DNA from: Membranipora membranacea
Lineage: Eukaryota > Bryozoa > Gymnolaemata > Cheilostomatida > Membraniporidae
Assembly (NCBI GenBank): GCA_914767715.1
Contig: OU612074.1
Span: forward strand, 4,605,501 to 4,665,500
Length of the DNA stretch: 60,000 nt
Direction: 5' to 3'
Under the pieces are notes generated by a model, which was not told the origin of the DNA, made no database searches, and saw nothing but the letters and a program-made list of their open reading frames with translations. The translations under genes were made by a program, and so were the position numbers. Of this stretch, positions 13,165 through 22,990 are shown piece by piece; the stretch's first letter is position 1; every line of letters begins with the position of its first letter.

Positions 13165-13524
13165 ACTACTGCTGCCACTCATGCAAATTTGTACTCATTG
13201 AATTCTGCATAGCTCCAAGATAATTAATTGAGACTTAAATCTCATAATTGTCACCTAATGGGCAAATAATTTGCACAAACTGATCTTCAAAATCAGAGCA
13301 TGAAATCTATGCACCAGCTAATGACGTGTACAGTATGCACTAGTAAGTCGGTAACTACGTCACCGGTGCCGGTAGATAATTAATTTCATACCCTAATTTT
13401 GACGATCAGTTTGCGCAAGTTATTTGCTCATTAGGTGACAATGCTGAGATTGCAGCCTCATTTTATTAGTTTTGAGCTACACAGAATTCTACAAGCACAC
13501 ATTTGGCTGTGTGGCAGCAGTGGT
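13165..13524. mobile_element. piggyBac-like MITE (TTAA target site)
   Basis: A 360-bp insertion with inverted ends (left ACTACTGCTGCCAC, right complement ACCACTGCTGCCAC) and a further inverted pair inside (left about 13248-13285, right about 13402-13441). It is flanked by TTAA at 13161-13164 and 13525-13528. Copy B has the uninterrupted site with one TTAA at 44733-44736. TTAA duplication is the mark of piggyBac transposition. The element has no coding capacity, so it must have been moved by a transposase encoded elsewhere. Confidence 0.9.
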
Positions 13525-13844
13525 TTAAGTAATTAGCAATTCATGATAAGAATGTATTGCTATAATGAGCGAAAGAGAAGAAGCTCTTTCAGAACATTAC
13601 CAGCATCTAGAATGTCACAAAATTGTTAACTTTTATTTTCATATATACCAGATTCCATTACAGGCCACAGAGAGGTGAACAGGATGGCTGGAATTAGGTA
13701 GGAGGTAGTAAAATGCCTCTTCGTATAGACCCAAGTAATCTCAAGCCCAGAAATCCCACAATTAGGGTAAGTGACATGGTACAACTCGGACAGAGTGCTG
13801 GTTTCGGCAGTGGATCCAGCTTTGATAAGGGATCATGCTCTTAA

Positions 13845-14810
13845 GTAAAACGCTACCCTACACCAACTCAATACACAGAAGTCCTAACACTCTGAGCAAC
13901 AGATTGTCAGTAAAGAAATGTGACCAAAGATTTCCTGCTTTCAGTCACATGCTTCATACTATTGATGACATTATTTATATGAAATCCGTCATATAGGTAA
14001 TTTCTGAACAATATGCAGCAGAAGCAAGGTCTAAGGTAGTCAATCAAAAATCACTTCCTTCATCGGGCAAGCTACATGTCTATCCATCCTTATCCACTGT
14101 CAAAATAGATACCTCAGGTCCGGTCGGTCTTTTCTTGTTACTGAGCTTTTTTGATGTATCATAGCTTGGGAAGAGAAGTGCCTCATTTCAAAATGATTCA
14201 TAAATGTACTAACACTGTTTTATTTCTATATCACTAAGTATCAAATATTCATCACAACCAGATATATGTTTTTGTTTCCAAGAAGTTGACTACGAAACCC
14301 TATTTTTCCTTCCCTCTAACATTGTCCTTGATGAAACGCGTAGTCTTATGTGCACATTGCCCTCAATATTCTTGATCAGTCGAAGAAGTAGGTAAATAAA
14401 ACATACAAAAATAAATTCTTTTGCATCCTATCTGTATAGTTTATCTGTAAAATTCATCTAGATCTTTGATGTTATCTTGCAGCTGGCCTCAAGAAAGTCA
14501 ATGTGTCTGCACTATAGGCTTTATCGGAATCAAATGGAGCCCACACATTGGACAACCATTGTGTACACTGCTGATTCATAAACCACAGGTTGCAATGAGC
14601 AAAGCTATTTAATTGTTGCAGTCATTTCTGACAAGTGACTCAAAGATATAACAATTTAAAGATACATGTCTGTCACACTTATCATGATGATGTTGCATAT
14701 TATGCATTGTTAAACATAATGAATAATATGGTTACTTCGTCTGCACTACAGCCAGCAGATGATGACTCTTCAAACAATCTCAGTTTCAGTGACATCTGAA
14801 TTGTCTACGG
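13845..14810. other. Space between the convergent MIF4G loci; no gene recognised
   Basis: This is conserved in copy B (45063-45322 and 46010-46730). A possible acceptor at about 14482 is followed by a short open stretch with no known motif. I found no MA3 or W2 domain, which follow MIF4G in full-length eIF4G. Confidence 0.4.
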
Positions 14811-15204
14811 CAGTGGCGTATATTAGCACTCACGGCCCACGGATTTCCGTGAGTGACTGAATAGCTCAGTGTGTAGAGCGTCTGCTTTATAATCACTGTA
14901 TATCAGATTGTTGTGGGTTCGAATCCCATTTAGGGCAGTTTTTTTTCAAAATTTTTCCTGTAATCTTCTACTGCTATTGAGTTGTTTTCTGAAAGTACCC
15001 AACAGCTCAGTGAGCTATTGAAATACCTCAGTGAGCTATTGAAATACCTCTCTGCTTGCACTATTTTGCTACCGATATGCAAAAATTTCCGCCCCTCCCA
15101 CACCCTCCCCGCCACGCCTACGCCGTGTGGATCGGGCAGCGCCCGATCATTATGCTCATCTCTAAAAAGTCAGTGAGTGAAAATTTTTAGAATATACGCC
15201 CCTG
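14811..15204 (+). mobile_element. tRNA-bearing MITE with hAT-like ends, insertion A1
   Basis: A 394-bp element with terminal inverted repeats CAGTGGCGTATATT (left) and CAGGGGCGTATATT (complement of right). It is flanked by an 8-bp target duplication, GTCTACGG at 14803-14810 and GTCTATGG at 15205-15212. Copy B has one copy of this site and no insertion near 46735. The 8-bp duplication and CAG-type ends point to hAT-family mobilisation. Inside are a short hairpin (CACGG/CCGTG), a tRNA-like module at 14855-14936, a direct repeat of about 19 bp and a GC-rich segment. It has no transposase. Confidence 0.92.
14855..14936 (+). other. tRNA-like module (A box and B box) inside MITE A1
   Basis: It has a D-arm (GCTC and GAGC around a loop), an A box TAGCTCAGTGTG, a T-arm GTGGG/CCCAT and a B box GGTTCGAATCC. 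Acceptor pairing is incomplete. The anticodon stem TCTG/CAGA closes a loop far too long for a normal tRNA unless an intron is assumed. I read it as a tRNA-derived pol III promoter module, not a working tRNA gene. Confidence 0.75.
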
Positions 15205-17706
15205 GTCTATGGTTAGTGAGGGCAGTCATTCATAATTATTCATTTTGCGCTGCAACCACCATTGGTGTTGCAACAGGGTGTGTAGTAAATTATATCAACA
15301 TTGTTCCAGTCCACCATTGGAGTTATCAGTTTCGTTAATGAACTGTGACAACTTGATGGCAACTTACAAACTTGCAAACCCATGAAAAGCACAAATATTT
15401 TGATCACAATAAATATTGGTGGAAAAAATTTCCAATATTAGTGAAATTTATCCTATATCATAAATCTTTGGTCCACTTGGAGCCTCGAATGTAATTATAA
15501 AATAAACAGCAAGAAACAATCAAAACAAACCAATCACAGCCACATGGATAAGTTTTCACATATTCACACTCAGAAATGTCTGAAACATAAAAAAACCTGC
15601 TGCGTGGTTTTAAAACAGTCCTACCAGGGCAGGCATCTATGAAAAGCTTCCGATTTCATATAGATGATTTAGCTATGAACTCATACTTAAAATGTCATAG
15701 GTTTGAATAAATTTTGTTCCAGGTTTATTTAGTTTTCATTTATTAATTTTAAAAATTTCTGTAGCTCTGATAGTACGGATGAGAAGATATGACCTCAGTA
15801 TCTTAATTATCCTTTCCTTAACAAAAAGTGGCAACTCTGAGTCCTGTATAGTGACAGCCAGCATCTTATACTGACACTCAGAAAATTTCAGCAGATTCCC
15901 ATATGCAGGCAAAACTGTGATGATCATTATAATTTATATATAATAATTATTCTCGAAGCATCATCTATACATAAACTCACACACAGACAAAAATTAGAAT
16001 CAGCTCATAATCAAAATTCATTTTGGCAAATAGAGGTTCCATTGATTCCAAGGTATTAACCCAATTTCACCCTTAGAATAATCAAATAAGTCTTTTAGCC
16101 TTTATTTACAGTCTTTTTAGGACCTGAGTTTATCAGTAGTAACCTATCCAGAATTTCACCGATATCCTCTTAGGAAGTTTTGGATGAGGCTGACGATGTA
16201 AACAGGGCTTCTATGTCTGATTTTGTGTACGCTCGTGCATGTAGATAATATGTATTATTCCTACGAGTCCATAACTTTGGTTTGCTGAGCCTGAGCTTTG
16301 TCGTGTCTATACGCTGAGGCTTTATACTACCTCCTACCTGACTCCGGCCTACTTGTTCACCTATCTGTGACCTGTAATGGACTCTAGTAAGTTCAAATTG
16401 TGACTATTAGAATAGCTTAGAAATTGATGATGTTCTTTTCAGGATACTGCCTACTCATTGATGGAAATTTATACTGATTCATAAATACAAAAATATACTA
16501 TGAATCAGTTAGAGAGAATGAGAGATGTTGAACACTACTGTACATACACCTCTTCATTTACCCGCTATCACTATCATGTATCTCATGCAAGCTGTTCAGA
16601 CAATTTTTCCACTGATCTATAAAGTTATACCAATTCCGTCAGCCATTTACAAATGTATTTGATGAGACAATAATTCCAATGCTGTCTACTCAGAGAACAC
16701 TAATCCTAATGTGTTGTTCACAGTGATTTTCAATACTGTGATCCTTCAAGCACATTATTATGTTTATCAAAATAACATACATTGGCTGTGCAAAGTGTCG
16801 GCTCTGGCTGCCTCGGTTTGGTATCTGAGCCTTGATTACTTTCATCTGCCTCTCATGAGCCTCAAGTGCAGCCTCTGCGCGAATCTCCTTTATTGTTTTT
16901 GGACCACTGAATTCTCGACGGGGCTTCCAGTTATTCTAAAGTATATTTACATCATAGTTTGATGAGGATCATTGCATAGATAAGTAAGAGAAGTGTTTTA
17001 CCTAAAGGAATTTTTTAAATATCTGTAAATGCTTTGGAGACTGTTTATTACTGCAGGCAGAGAGGGTAGTATAATCAATGAGCTATACCAACATTTTAAT
17101 TTCATCCTCGATTCTGCTTATCTATTGAAGGTTGCTTTTCGTTGAAAAAGAATCTCACCTCTCTAAGCTCAATAATGTCTTGTAAAGCAAATCGCATCCT
17201 TGTTGAGGCTTTCTTAGGAGACAGACCATCGGCTATCTTCTTCATCTCAGTAAAATATTGGTTTGTTCTCGGCTGGAAGCAGGATATATTAAGATAGTGA
17301 TTGCAATGGTGACAGTTTTATGATATAGGAAAGGGGAGGCTAATGATGTCAGGTGCTTTGACAGAATTATTTTAATGATCGGCGGAAGGTAATCCTTGTC
17401 TGTTGCCTTTAAGATTGAGAGACAAGAAATGAGCTTAGAGCATAATGGACGTCTGATTTGAAATACCTGTTTGGTGTAAAAACAATATGTAAGGGAATAT
17501 CCCCTAAGCTCTGCCATCGATAGGGGAATTCCCTGCAGGTCCCATGACAAATTGTGTTGAAGAGCATTGCGTATTTTTATATTCTAGTATCTAATCAAGC
17601 TCTTGACCTAGACTTTTAACTTCTAAACCCTCACAAGAGCCCATGGAGAAATATGATTGGATTACAAAAGCTCCTGTTTCCAATAGTTGCCATAATTAAC
17701 TCTTAG

Positions 17707-18330
17707 AGACTTTGTTTGAGGCTGCTCTTTTGTATCACATCTTATTCTCCATATTTTATTCTATCATGTGAGCGATTTTCAGCTTTATAATCCAAATATT
17801 GAGGAAGTTATGGCCTCTCAAACTTCCAAGGTGACGGCAATTTATCGGCAGTAAGAATCAGCCGGCAATCCCTAGGGTACGTCACAACCATCATACTTAT
17901 TACGATACACTAATAAATATGTTGATGATCAAAATGTTCAAATCTGTAACGGTCTCGAACCCAGGTCCAAATGGCTTTGCAGGCGACGCCGCTAATACTG
18001 AGCTATATTGTCTACTTACTAACCTAAATGGCTAGTTGGCTAGTTGCCTATAGGTATGGGGACCCGGGTTCGATTCCCACCCAGGTCTGAATTTTGATCA
18101 TCATCTTATCTGTGTGATTATTAGTGTACTAACTAATAACTCATAATGTCTATATCACATGTCTAGGTTGTGACATACCCCAGGGGAAACATCCGCTTAT
18201 TCCCAATGCCAATTGAAGGCAATCACCCTGGAAGTTTGAGAGGCCATAACTTCCTCAATATTTGGATTCTAAAGCTGAAAATCGCTCACATGATAGAATA
18301 AAACATGGAGAATAAGATGTGATACAAAAG
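17707..18330. mobile_element. Foldback element with two divergent tRNA-like modules, copy A (right end lost)
   Basis: Long inverted arms: the left starts AGACTTTGTTTGAGGC and continues through GAGGAAGTTATGGCC; the right arm is its complement. The centre carries a minus-strand tRNA-like module (about 18008-17945, B box GGTTCGAGACC on the minus strand) and a plus-strand one (about 18029-18085, A box TGGCTAGTTGG, B box GGTTCGATTCC). The copy B element at 48758-49401 is complete; here the right end stops at 18330 where the large deletion begins. Confidence 0.8.
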
Positions 18331-18338
18331 ATATGGAT
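18331..18338. other. Deletion junction with filler
   Basis: Eight bases, ATATGGAT, join the truncated foldback to the remnant exon. In copy B about 2.66 kb (49382-52045) lies between these two points and holds a whole MIF4G exon plus the missing end of the foldback. The intact foldback in B shows that B is the older state and A the deleted one. Confidence 0.75.
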
Positions 18339-19670
18339 ACACAAGGTTCACAATCCCTGTAAGATCTTTCTCTGATATTACTGGTAGTTTCAATGTCTAC
18401 AAATCAAGAATTGAAAAACCATGACCATGTGGCCCAATAACTGGTCAAACGCATAATTATATGTTAAATGTTGCCCGTTTTACTCCTTGATCTTTGAGAA
18501 AACCAGGCATCTCTAAAAATGCTGCCCTATATTGAGAATGATTTCGGTGTGATTCATTTTCAGTCTGTCATTGTATTCTCTGATTATATATCTGCAACGA
18601 TACTGCTCTTTCAAAACAAGGTTACAAGAGCATTTACATGTCAAAAGAGGGATGCATTTCCGTCAATTGAACATTAGTCCCTACCTTTTTGAGAATAACT
18701 CCAACTTTTTGTGGTGTGACTTTGTTGAGCATGCCTCTCATAGTTTTGAGCAAACAGTTGTGGGCTCTATCTGCTTCTGTTTCATTTTCCTGCTCATTAC
18801 CTCCAAGTCTCCATGGGTTCTCTACTCTCTACCAAATAAGTTCAAACAAAAGTCACTTATTTTCATCTTATTTGTTAACGTTAAAGGCCCTTAAAATGCA
18901 TCTCCTACTCTATCTTCAACCAATAAGTTTGGAGAACGGTAAATGTGTTCACTCAGTTCGAACTTTTGTATAATATATAGGGGTGAAGAAGGGACTGAGT
19001 GCGGTTTCAGGCCATATCTGCATCAAAATTCGTTTGTTGGATTTTGTTTTTGCACAACCTGGGGGAATATATGTAAACCACAAGCAATTTGCAGTATCAG
19101 CTTTTCTTTTGGTGTTGTATCATAAAATTCTCATTGTCATTTTCTGTATTACTCAAATGTGTTGCGAAGGGTACTGTCGGCTCCACCCATAGACCTAACC
19201 GGCAGGACACTATGTTCATCTTAAGTGAAGTTATATTTATAAGCTGCTGAAGCTGTTGTCTCCCTAGAGTACCTTAGATCCATCAGCATTTGTTCATCTA
19301 CCAAAACATACCATGTTCAAGAGCAGCAGCATATTCAACAAGGGTGTTTCTAGATGCTGATAAAATATTTATGAAAGCTATATCTGTCAGTGTTGTACTT
19401 ACGTTTTTGAATTCAGCTTTCTGTAATCGATGTTGAACTACTCTAACAGTCTGATGCTGTCTCATACTGCTGCTGCTGGTTCTTGTTGGATTCCCATCTC
19501 CCTCTTTCTGGTGCAACCCGCTTGAAATCTATTGAGCAAAGAAATCATTTGCATGGATAATTAGCCAAACAATCACTTGTTTTTCCTAAACATTGTATTT
19601 ATATGACTAAAAGAATTATAAAAAAAAAGATTATGACGACATAAAGCATGTTTGAAGCTATGCCACTTAC

Positions 19671-20230
19671 CTGTTGCTGTTTAATACAGGAAACAGTGTC
19701 ACAGTTTCCGCATGAGCACTCAGAGCTGTCAAAAAATTTACACTTTGAGCAAGGCAGATGCTCCAACTTATCGTCTCCATCATGTTCACCTTTCACCTCT
19801 GCTGCAGAAACGCCCTCAGCTGCTTGCTGCATGCAGTGGCGTATATTAGCACTCACGGCCGAATAGCTCAGTGTGTAGAGCGTCTGCCTAATGATCACTA
19901 TAAATAAAATTGTTGTGGGTTCGAATCCCATCGAGGCCAGCTTTTTTTCAAATGGGTGCTTTATAACTGGAGCATTTTTACTGTAATCTTCTACTACTAT
20001 TGAGTTGTTTTCTGAAAGTACCCAACAGCTCAGTGAGCTATTGAAATACCTCTCTGCTTGCACTATTTTGCTACCGATATGCAAAAATTTCCGTGGTGGG
20101 AGGGCGCTTTTTAGAATATACGCCCCTGGCTGCATGGGCTGATACCCAGGTAAGGAGCCTAAATCAAGGTTCTCATCAGATGTGCTGCAATAAGGAAGTG
20201 CTATGTAAGGCTTGATAGGACAAAAGGGCA
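19671..20230 (-). CDS. Cys-rich exon of the RING-MIF4G gene, enlarged in frame by a MITE (copy A)
   Basis: Copy B has the ancestral 257-bp exon (53380-53636) with two parts: CSTS..ENLDLGSLPGY, then CSKCKF, CSCGNC and SC, which looks like a small zinc-binding knot I cannot name. In copy A a 295-bp MITE plus its 8-bp duplication (303 bp, 101 codons) sits after the PMQ codons. The frame stays open through the whole insertion, giving an exon of 560 bp with intact borders (minus-strand acceptor at 20231, donor at 19670). The inserted part reads the MITE antisense to its tRNA-like module. Whether it is translated is unknown, since the gene is truncated downstream. Confidence 0.75.
19834..20128 (+). 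mobile_element. tRNA-bearing MITE with hAT-like ends, insertion A2, inside an exon
   Basis: A 295-bp member of the same family as 14811-15204, with ends CAGTGGCGTATATT and AATATACGCCCCTG. It is flanked by the 8-bp duplication GCTGCATG (19826-19833 and 20129-20136). Copy B has a single GCTGCATG and no element near 53540. It carries a tRNA-like module at about 19855-19938 with A box TAGCTCAGTGTG and B box GGTTCGAATCC. It lacks most of the GC-rich segment seen in A1. Confidence 0.93.
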
Positions 20231-20689
20231 CTTAGCAAGACTTTAAATCAGTTTCATGTTTCACCTGATTCCTACTTTGAATCGTAATCTGCCTTGTTAA
20301 CGAAAATCTCCTTATAACCACCAATAATCTTCTGTTTCATTTTTGAACTATCAACTTTGAGACTTTAATTTGGCTGGAAAGTTTCTGGAAAAATCCTCAA
20401 AATTCTGATTGCATGTGCTGACAAAACTTCATCTGAAGAAATAACTGGCGTGGATAAGCCAAGTAGAGGGTAGTTCAGTTCATGACAGGTGAGGTTAGAG
20501 AGATGTAGATTTGAATGAGTTTGAATGTTCATTACAGCAAAAGCCCAGTTCGATATGGGCAGTAGCCTGTTTTACGAAATATTCAAAGTAGTGGGTTTGT
20601 TGGTGCAGCCCGTAATGGGTGCTAAGACATATTTTCAATACTTAGTCCAATCCAACACTCCACACACACACACAGTTGAGAGACATGTG

Positions 20690-20800
20690 GCAGGTGCTGT
20701 ACGGGATATGGCATACAGCACTCATGCTGCCCTACAGCATAAACAACTGCTTCGAAGGTCTTGTGTGCTGTCCCATACATCACTTGCCGCATGTTAAACA
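20690..20800. repeat. Imperfect inverted repeat
   Basis: CATGTGGCAGGTGCTGTACG on the left faces a diverged complement around GTGCTGTCCCATAC and CACTTGCCGCATG on the right. It is present in copy B too (about 54095-54210). It lies where an exon between the RING and Cys-rich exons should be, but I could not read a zinc-binding frame from it. Confidence 0.5.
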
Positions 20801-21048
20801 ATACCAGTCGCCAGCAACGGTTGTGAGAGCCCATTCAGAACAGGATCAATTTTTGTTGGTGCAGCCTTCCGGTTACTTGGCCCTGGGTGATTCAATCTGA
20901 GGCAAACTTAGCGCCAAATATACAGCATTAGCACTAGCACTAGTATTAGTATTAGTCCAAGACAAAGACATCTACCTGTGCCTTGTTTAACCAGCAAGTA
21001 ATAACAATGCGTAACAATAATCAGATTCTAGCACAACATACTGCTAAC

Positions 21049-21223
21049 CTGCATGTGAGACAGACGATTATAAAACCTGCCCAGGGGTCATCCCTGAGAC
21101 ATCGATAACAGAAGACATGACCACAAGGCAGCTTACGGGGATCCATCATAGCCTCAATAGTGTCAAAACAGTAGCCACATTGATAGTCAGCAGGTAAATT
21201 CATGCCTACAGCAAGTTCCTCAC
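21049..21223 (-). CDS. RING-finger exon (copy A)
   Basis: The minus-strand exon has an acceptor at ACTGCAG and a donor at GTTAGC. It encodes a C3HC4 RING: CGYC, LPCGHVFCYRC and a final CLTC pair, typical of TRIM-type E3 ubiquitin ligases. No start codon is visible, so an upstream exon must exist. The copy B version (54466-54646) has two extra codons before the RING. Confidence 0.8.
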
Positions 21224-22990
21224 CTGCAGTATGTTTGTAATATGTCAAAATCTATTGCAATCATGAAGCATTCATAAGTTAGCAGGGAAGATTAGAATAG
21301 TGTAATTCTGCAAACTGTGATGTGAAATTCCGCTAGTCATGTCCATCATCATAACAGAATCATAGCAATGCAACTGTGAAAGGCACATGCCTTCTGTAGT
21401 TTGAGCAAGCCCAGCGGTTGTGTGCCCCAGTTGTAGAGGCCTTTTAACCAAACTTGCATACACTACTGAAAAGGGCAGTCTATAATTATAGGAGGGTACT
21501 CTGCACTCTACTTTGAAACAAATATCTTCTTATTTACATACCTTGGAGAAGTTCTCTCTTAGTTTTTGGTTTCTCTAACAGTTCTCAAGTGTGACTGAGC
21601 TATGAACTTGCTATGAAAGTGTCTTAGGACAAAGAATGTGTAGTTAACTATTAGTTCAAACTTTTTTGATAAAGGGTGACCGAGGTGTCAATGATAAAGC
21701 TTTCAGACGTTGCGTTGCGTTCAGCCTAATGTATACTGTTTGTTATCAATGGGGAATCCCCCGTATAATGTTAAAAGTCAACAGTCTGTATCTGTTATCA
21801 GTGAGTCACTAGATAGCCAACATATTTATGCTGGTAATATTAGGTCATCAGTTTATTGAATCTGGCTATTTAATGGATTCAATAATTGAAGGGAATTCCC
21901 CCTCTGAGGGAAAAAGGTCCCAATGTGTACTTTTTATAGTATGCAACCAAGGAGTTGTAGACCTACAACTCCTTGATGCAACTACAAGAGAAGAAAATGT
22001 GGTAATGTGTACATCCTGTGCCAAGGACCTTCACCTTGGCAACACAGTGAATTCAGTGCACTGCGCTGTCATAGCAATGATTAACATAAATAATATTTTC
22101 TTTCAATTATTTCCAGTCTTGCTTCAGCTAGGCACACCAACTTTTGACCAAATCTTTCCAGCCACTTACTCTTGAAGGCGATTTTTTAGCATTATTGAAA
22201 AAAAAATAGATAACATCTCTTAAAACAAATTTTTGATTTGTCCTGAAATCTTATTCAGCTCATACTGTGCAAGTCACTTAAAGTTCATTGAACAATGCTG
22301 ATATACTACTATTGGACGTTTACTTCAATATCAAAGAAATTGGGAATACATCTCAATTCGATTTCGTTTCAAAATGTAATGCCACAGGGAAAAAAAATCT
22401 ATTGCAATACTCAGCCCTAATCTGGGGTAAAAATCGCATTCAATTCACTGTGTAAATATGAATTTTTTGAAATACAGCGTCAAATTAAGAGCTGCTCAGC
22501 ATAATTGAACCTGATATGATTTACTTACACTCCATTTGCCCCGGATGGTCATTTGAAAATATCTGAATAACATATGCTCAAAAGGTATGAAAGGAAAATA
22601 GTAGGCCTATAAGCATCATAAGATAACATAGCATTATGAATGCTTATGGACTTGCTAAATCAATACCAGTATAAAGTTTCACACAGTGTTGGTCCGAGCC
22701 GAGAGGGAATGTTGTGAGAAGATAACCACAAAAATTGCTTGTTTGGTTTTAATTCAATTCCACTTCTGTTATATCCTGAATACTGAATTCGGGAAACTAG
22801 TAAATATCCTGTCTTGAAAAGCTTTGCTGTTTGGAAGGGGAGAGGGGTACATCAGTACAAAACTCTATTAAAGATTTGGATTGTTTGGATTGAAAAATTG
22901 ATATCCAGCTATTCAAACCTCACCACAGCAATTTATCTTGCAGACATACTTACCTATATGATTTTTTTTGCCGAAATTTCCATCTACTGA
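21224..22990. other. No gene recognised; one micro-palindrome insertion
   Basis: Conserved in copy B with small indels. It should contain the first exon of the RING gene, but no ATG exon with a suitable donor stands out. Several short open frames have no known motif. Confidence 0.4.
21948..21975. repeat. 28-bp palindromic insertion with 7-bp target duplication
   Basis: CAAGGAGTTGTAG, AC, then CTACAACTCCTTG: two perfect 13-bp arms around 2 bp. Flanked by ATGCAAC on both sides (21941-21947 and 21976-21982). Copy B has one ATGCAAC and no palindrome (near 55395). Confidence 0.9.

Larger units (their letters stand above)
11313..13844 (+). pseudogene. eIF4G-like MIF4G gene relic, plus strand, copy A
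   Basis: Four exons match the middle (MIF4G) domain of the translation initiation scaffold eIF4G and the segment after it. 11313-11469 reads [14 protein letters not shown] and continues through [19 protein letters not shown] and TIGKELD with no lesion. 12337-12446 reads TNQYFTEMKK but has lost 4 bp near 12373 relative to copy B and the minus-strand relative, which shifts the frame. 12544-12662 begins NEWKP and is divergent from the minus-strand exon. 13671-13844 reads EQDGWN, an in-frame TAG at about 13695, then PLRIDPSNLKPRNP, a region like the one after MIF4G in eIF4G. The first exon starts in the phase expected to follow the minus-strand exon at 51044-51266. A piggyBac-like MITE sits in the last intron. 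It converges on the related locus at 16095-21223. Confidence 0.85.
16095..21223 (-). pseudogene. RING plus MIF4G (eIF4G-like) gene, minus strand, copy A, broken
   Basis: Exons in gene order: RING 21223-21049; Cys-rich 20230-19671; linker 19528-19403; MIF4G start 18828-18685 (MRGMLNKVTPQK); remnant of the next exon 18396-18339 (TLKLPVISEKDLTGIV); 17272-17159 (TNQYFTEMKKIADG); 16935-16840 (NNWKPRREFSGPKTIKEI); last exon 16364-16095 (KPQRIDTTKLRL to a TAA). Most borders are GT-AG and phases agree. The RING has CGYC, then LPCGHVFCYRCL, then CLTC. MIF4G domains bind eIF4A/eIF3 in known translation factors, and RING domains recruit E2 ubiquitin enzymes. A private 2.66-kb deletion removes the rest of the MIF4G core, and a TAA replaces TCA 27 codons before the end. 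The phases of RING and Cys-rich exons require at least one unseen exon between them, so their membership in one gene is probable, not proven. Confidence 0.75.

Noticed and set aside
11313-13844. Functional eIF4G gene
   Set aside because: Frameshift and stop codons in both copies, and no MA3 or W2 domain or N-terminal region in frame.
14855-14936. Working tRNA gene (Ile-UAU-like, with intron)
   Set aside because: Acceptor stem pairing is poor, the anticodon arm needs an ad hoc intron, and the copy at 19855-19938 has a different anticodon region. It is part of a mobile element.
17242-17550. 102-residue minus-strand open frame as an exon extension
   Set aside because: The MIF4G exon starts at a good acceptor at 17272; upstream residues match nothing in the family and lie in the intron.
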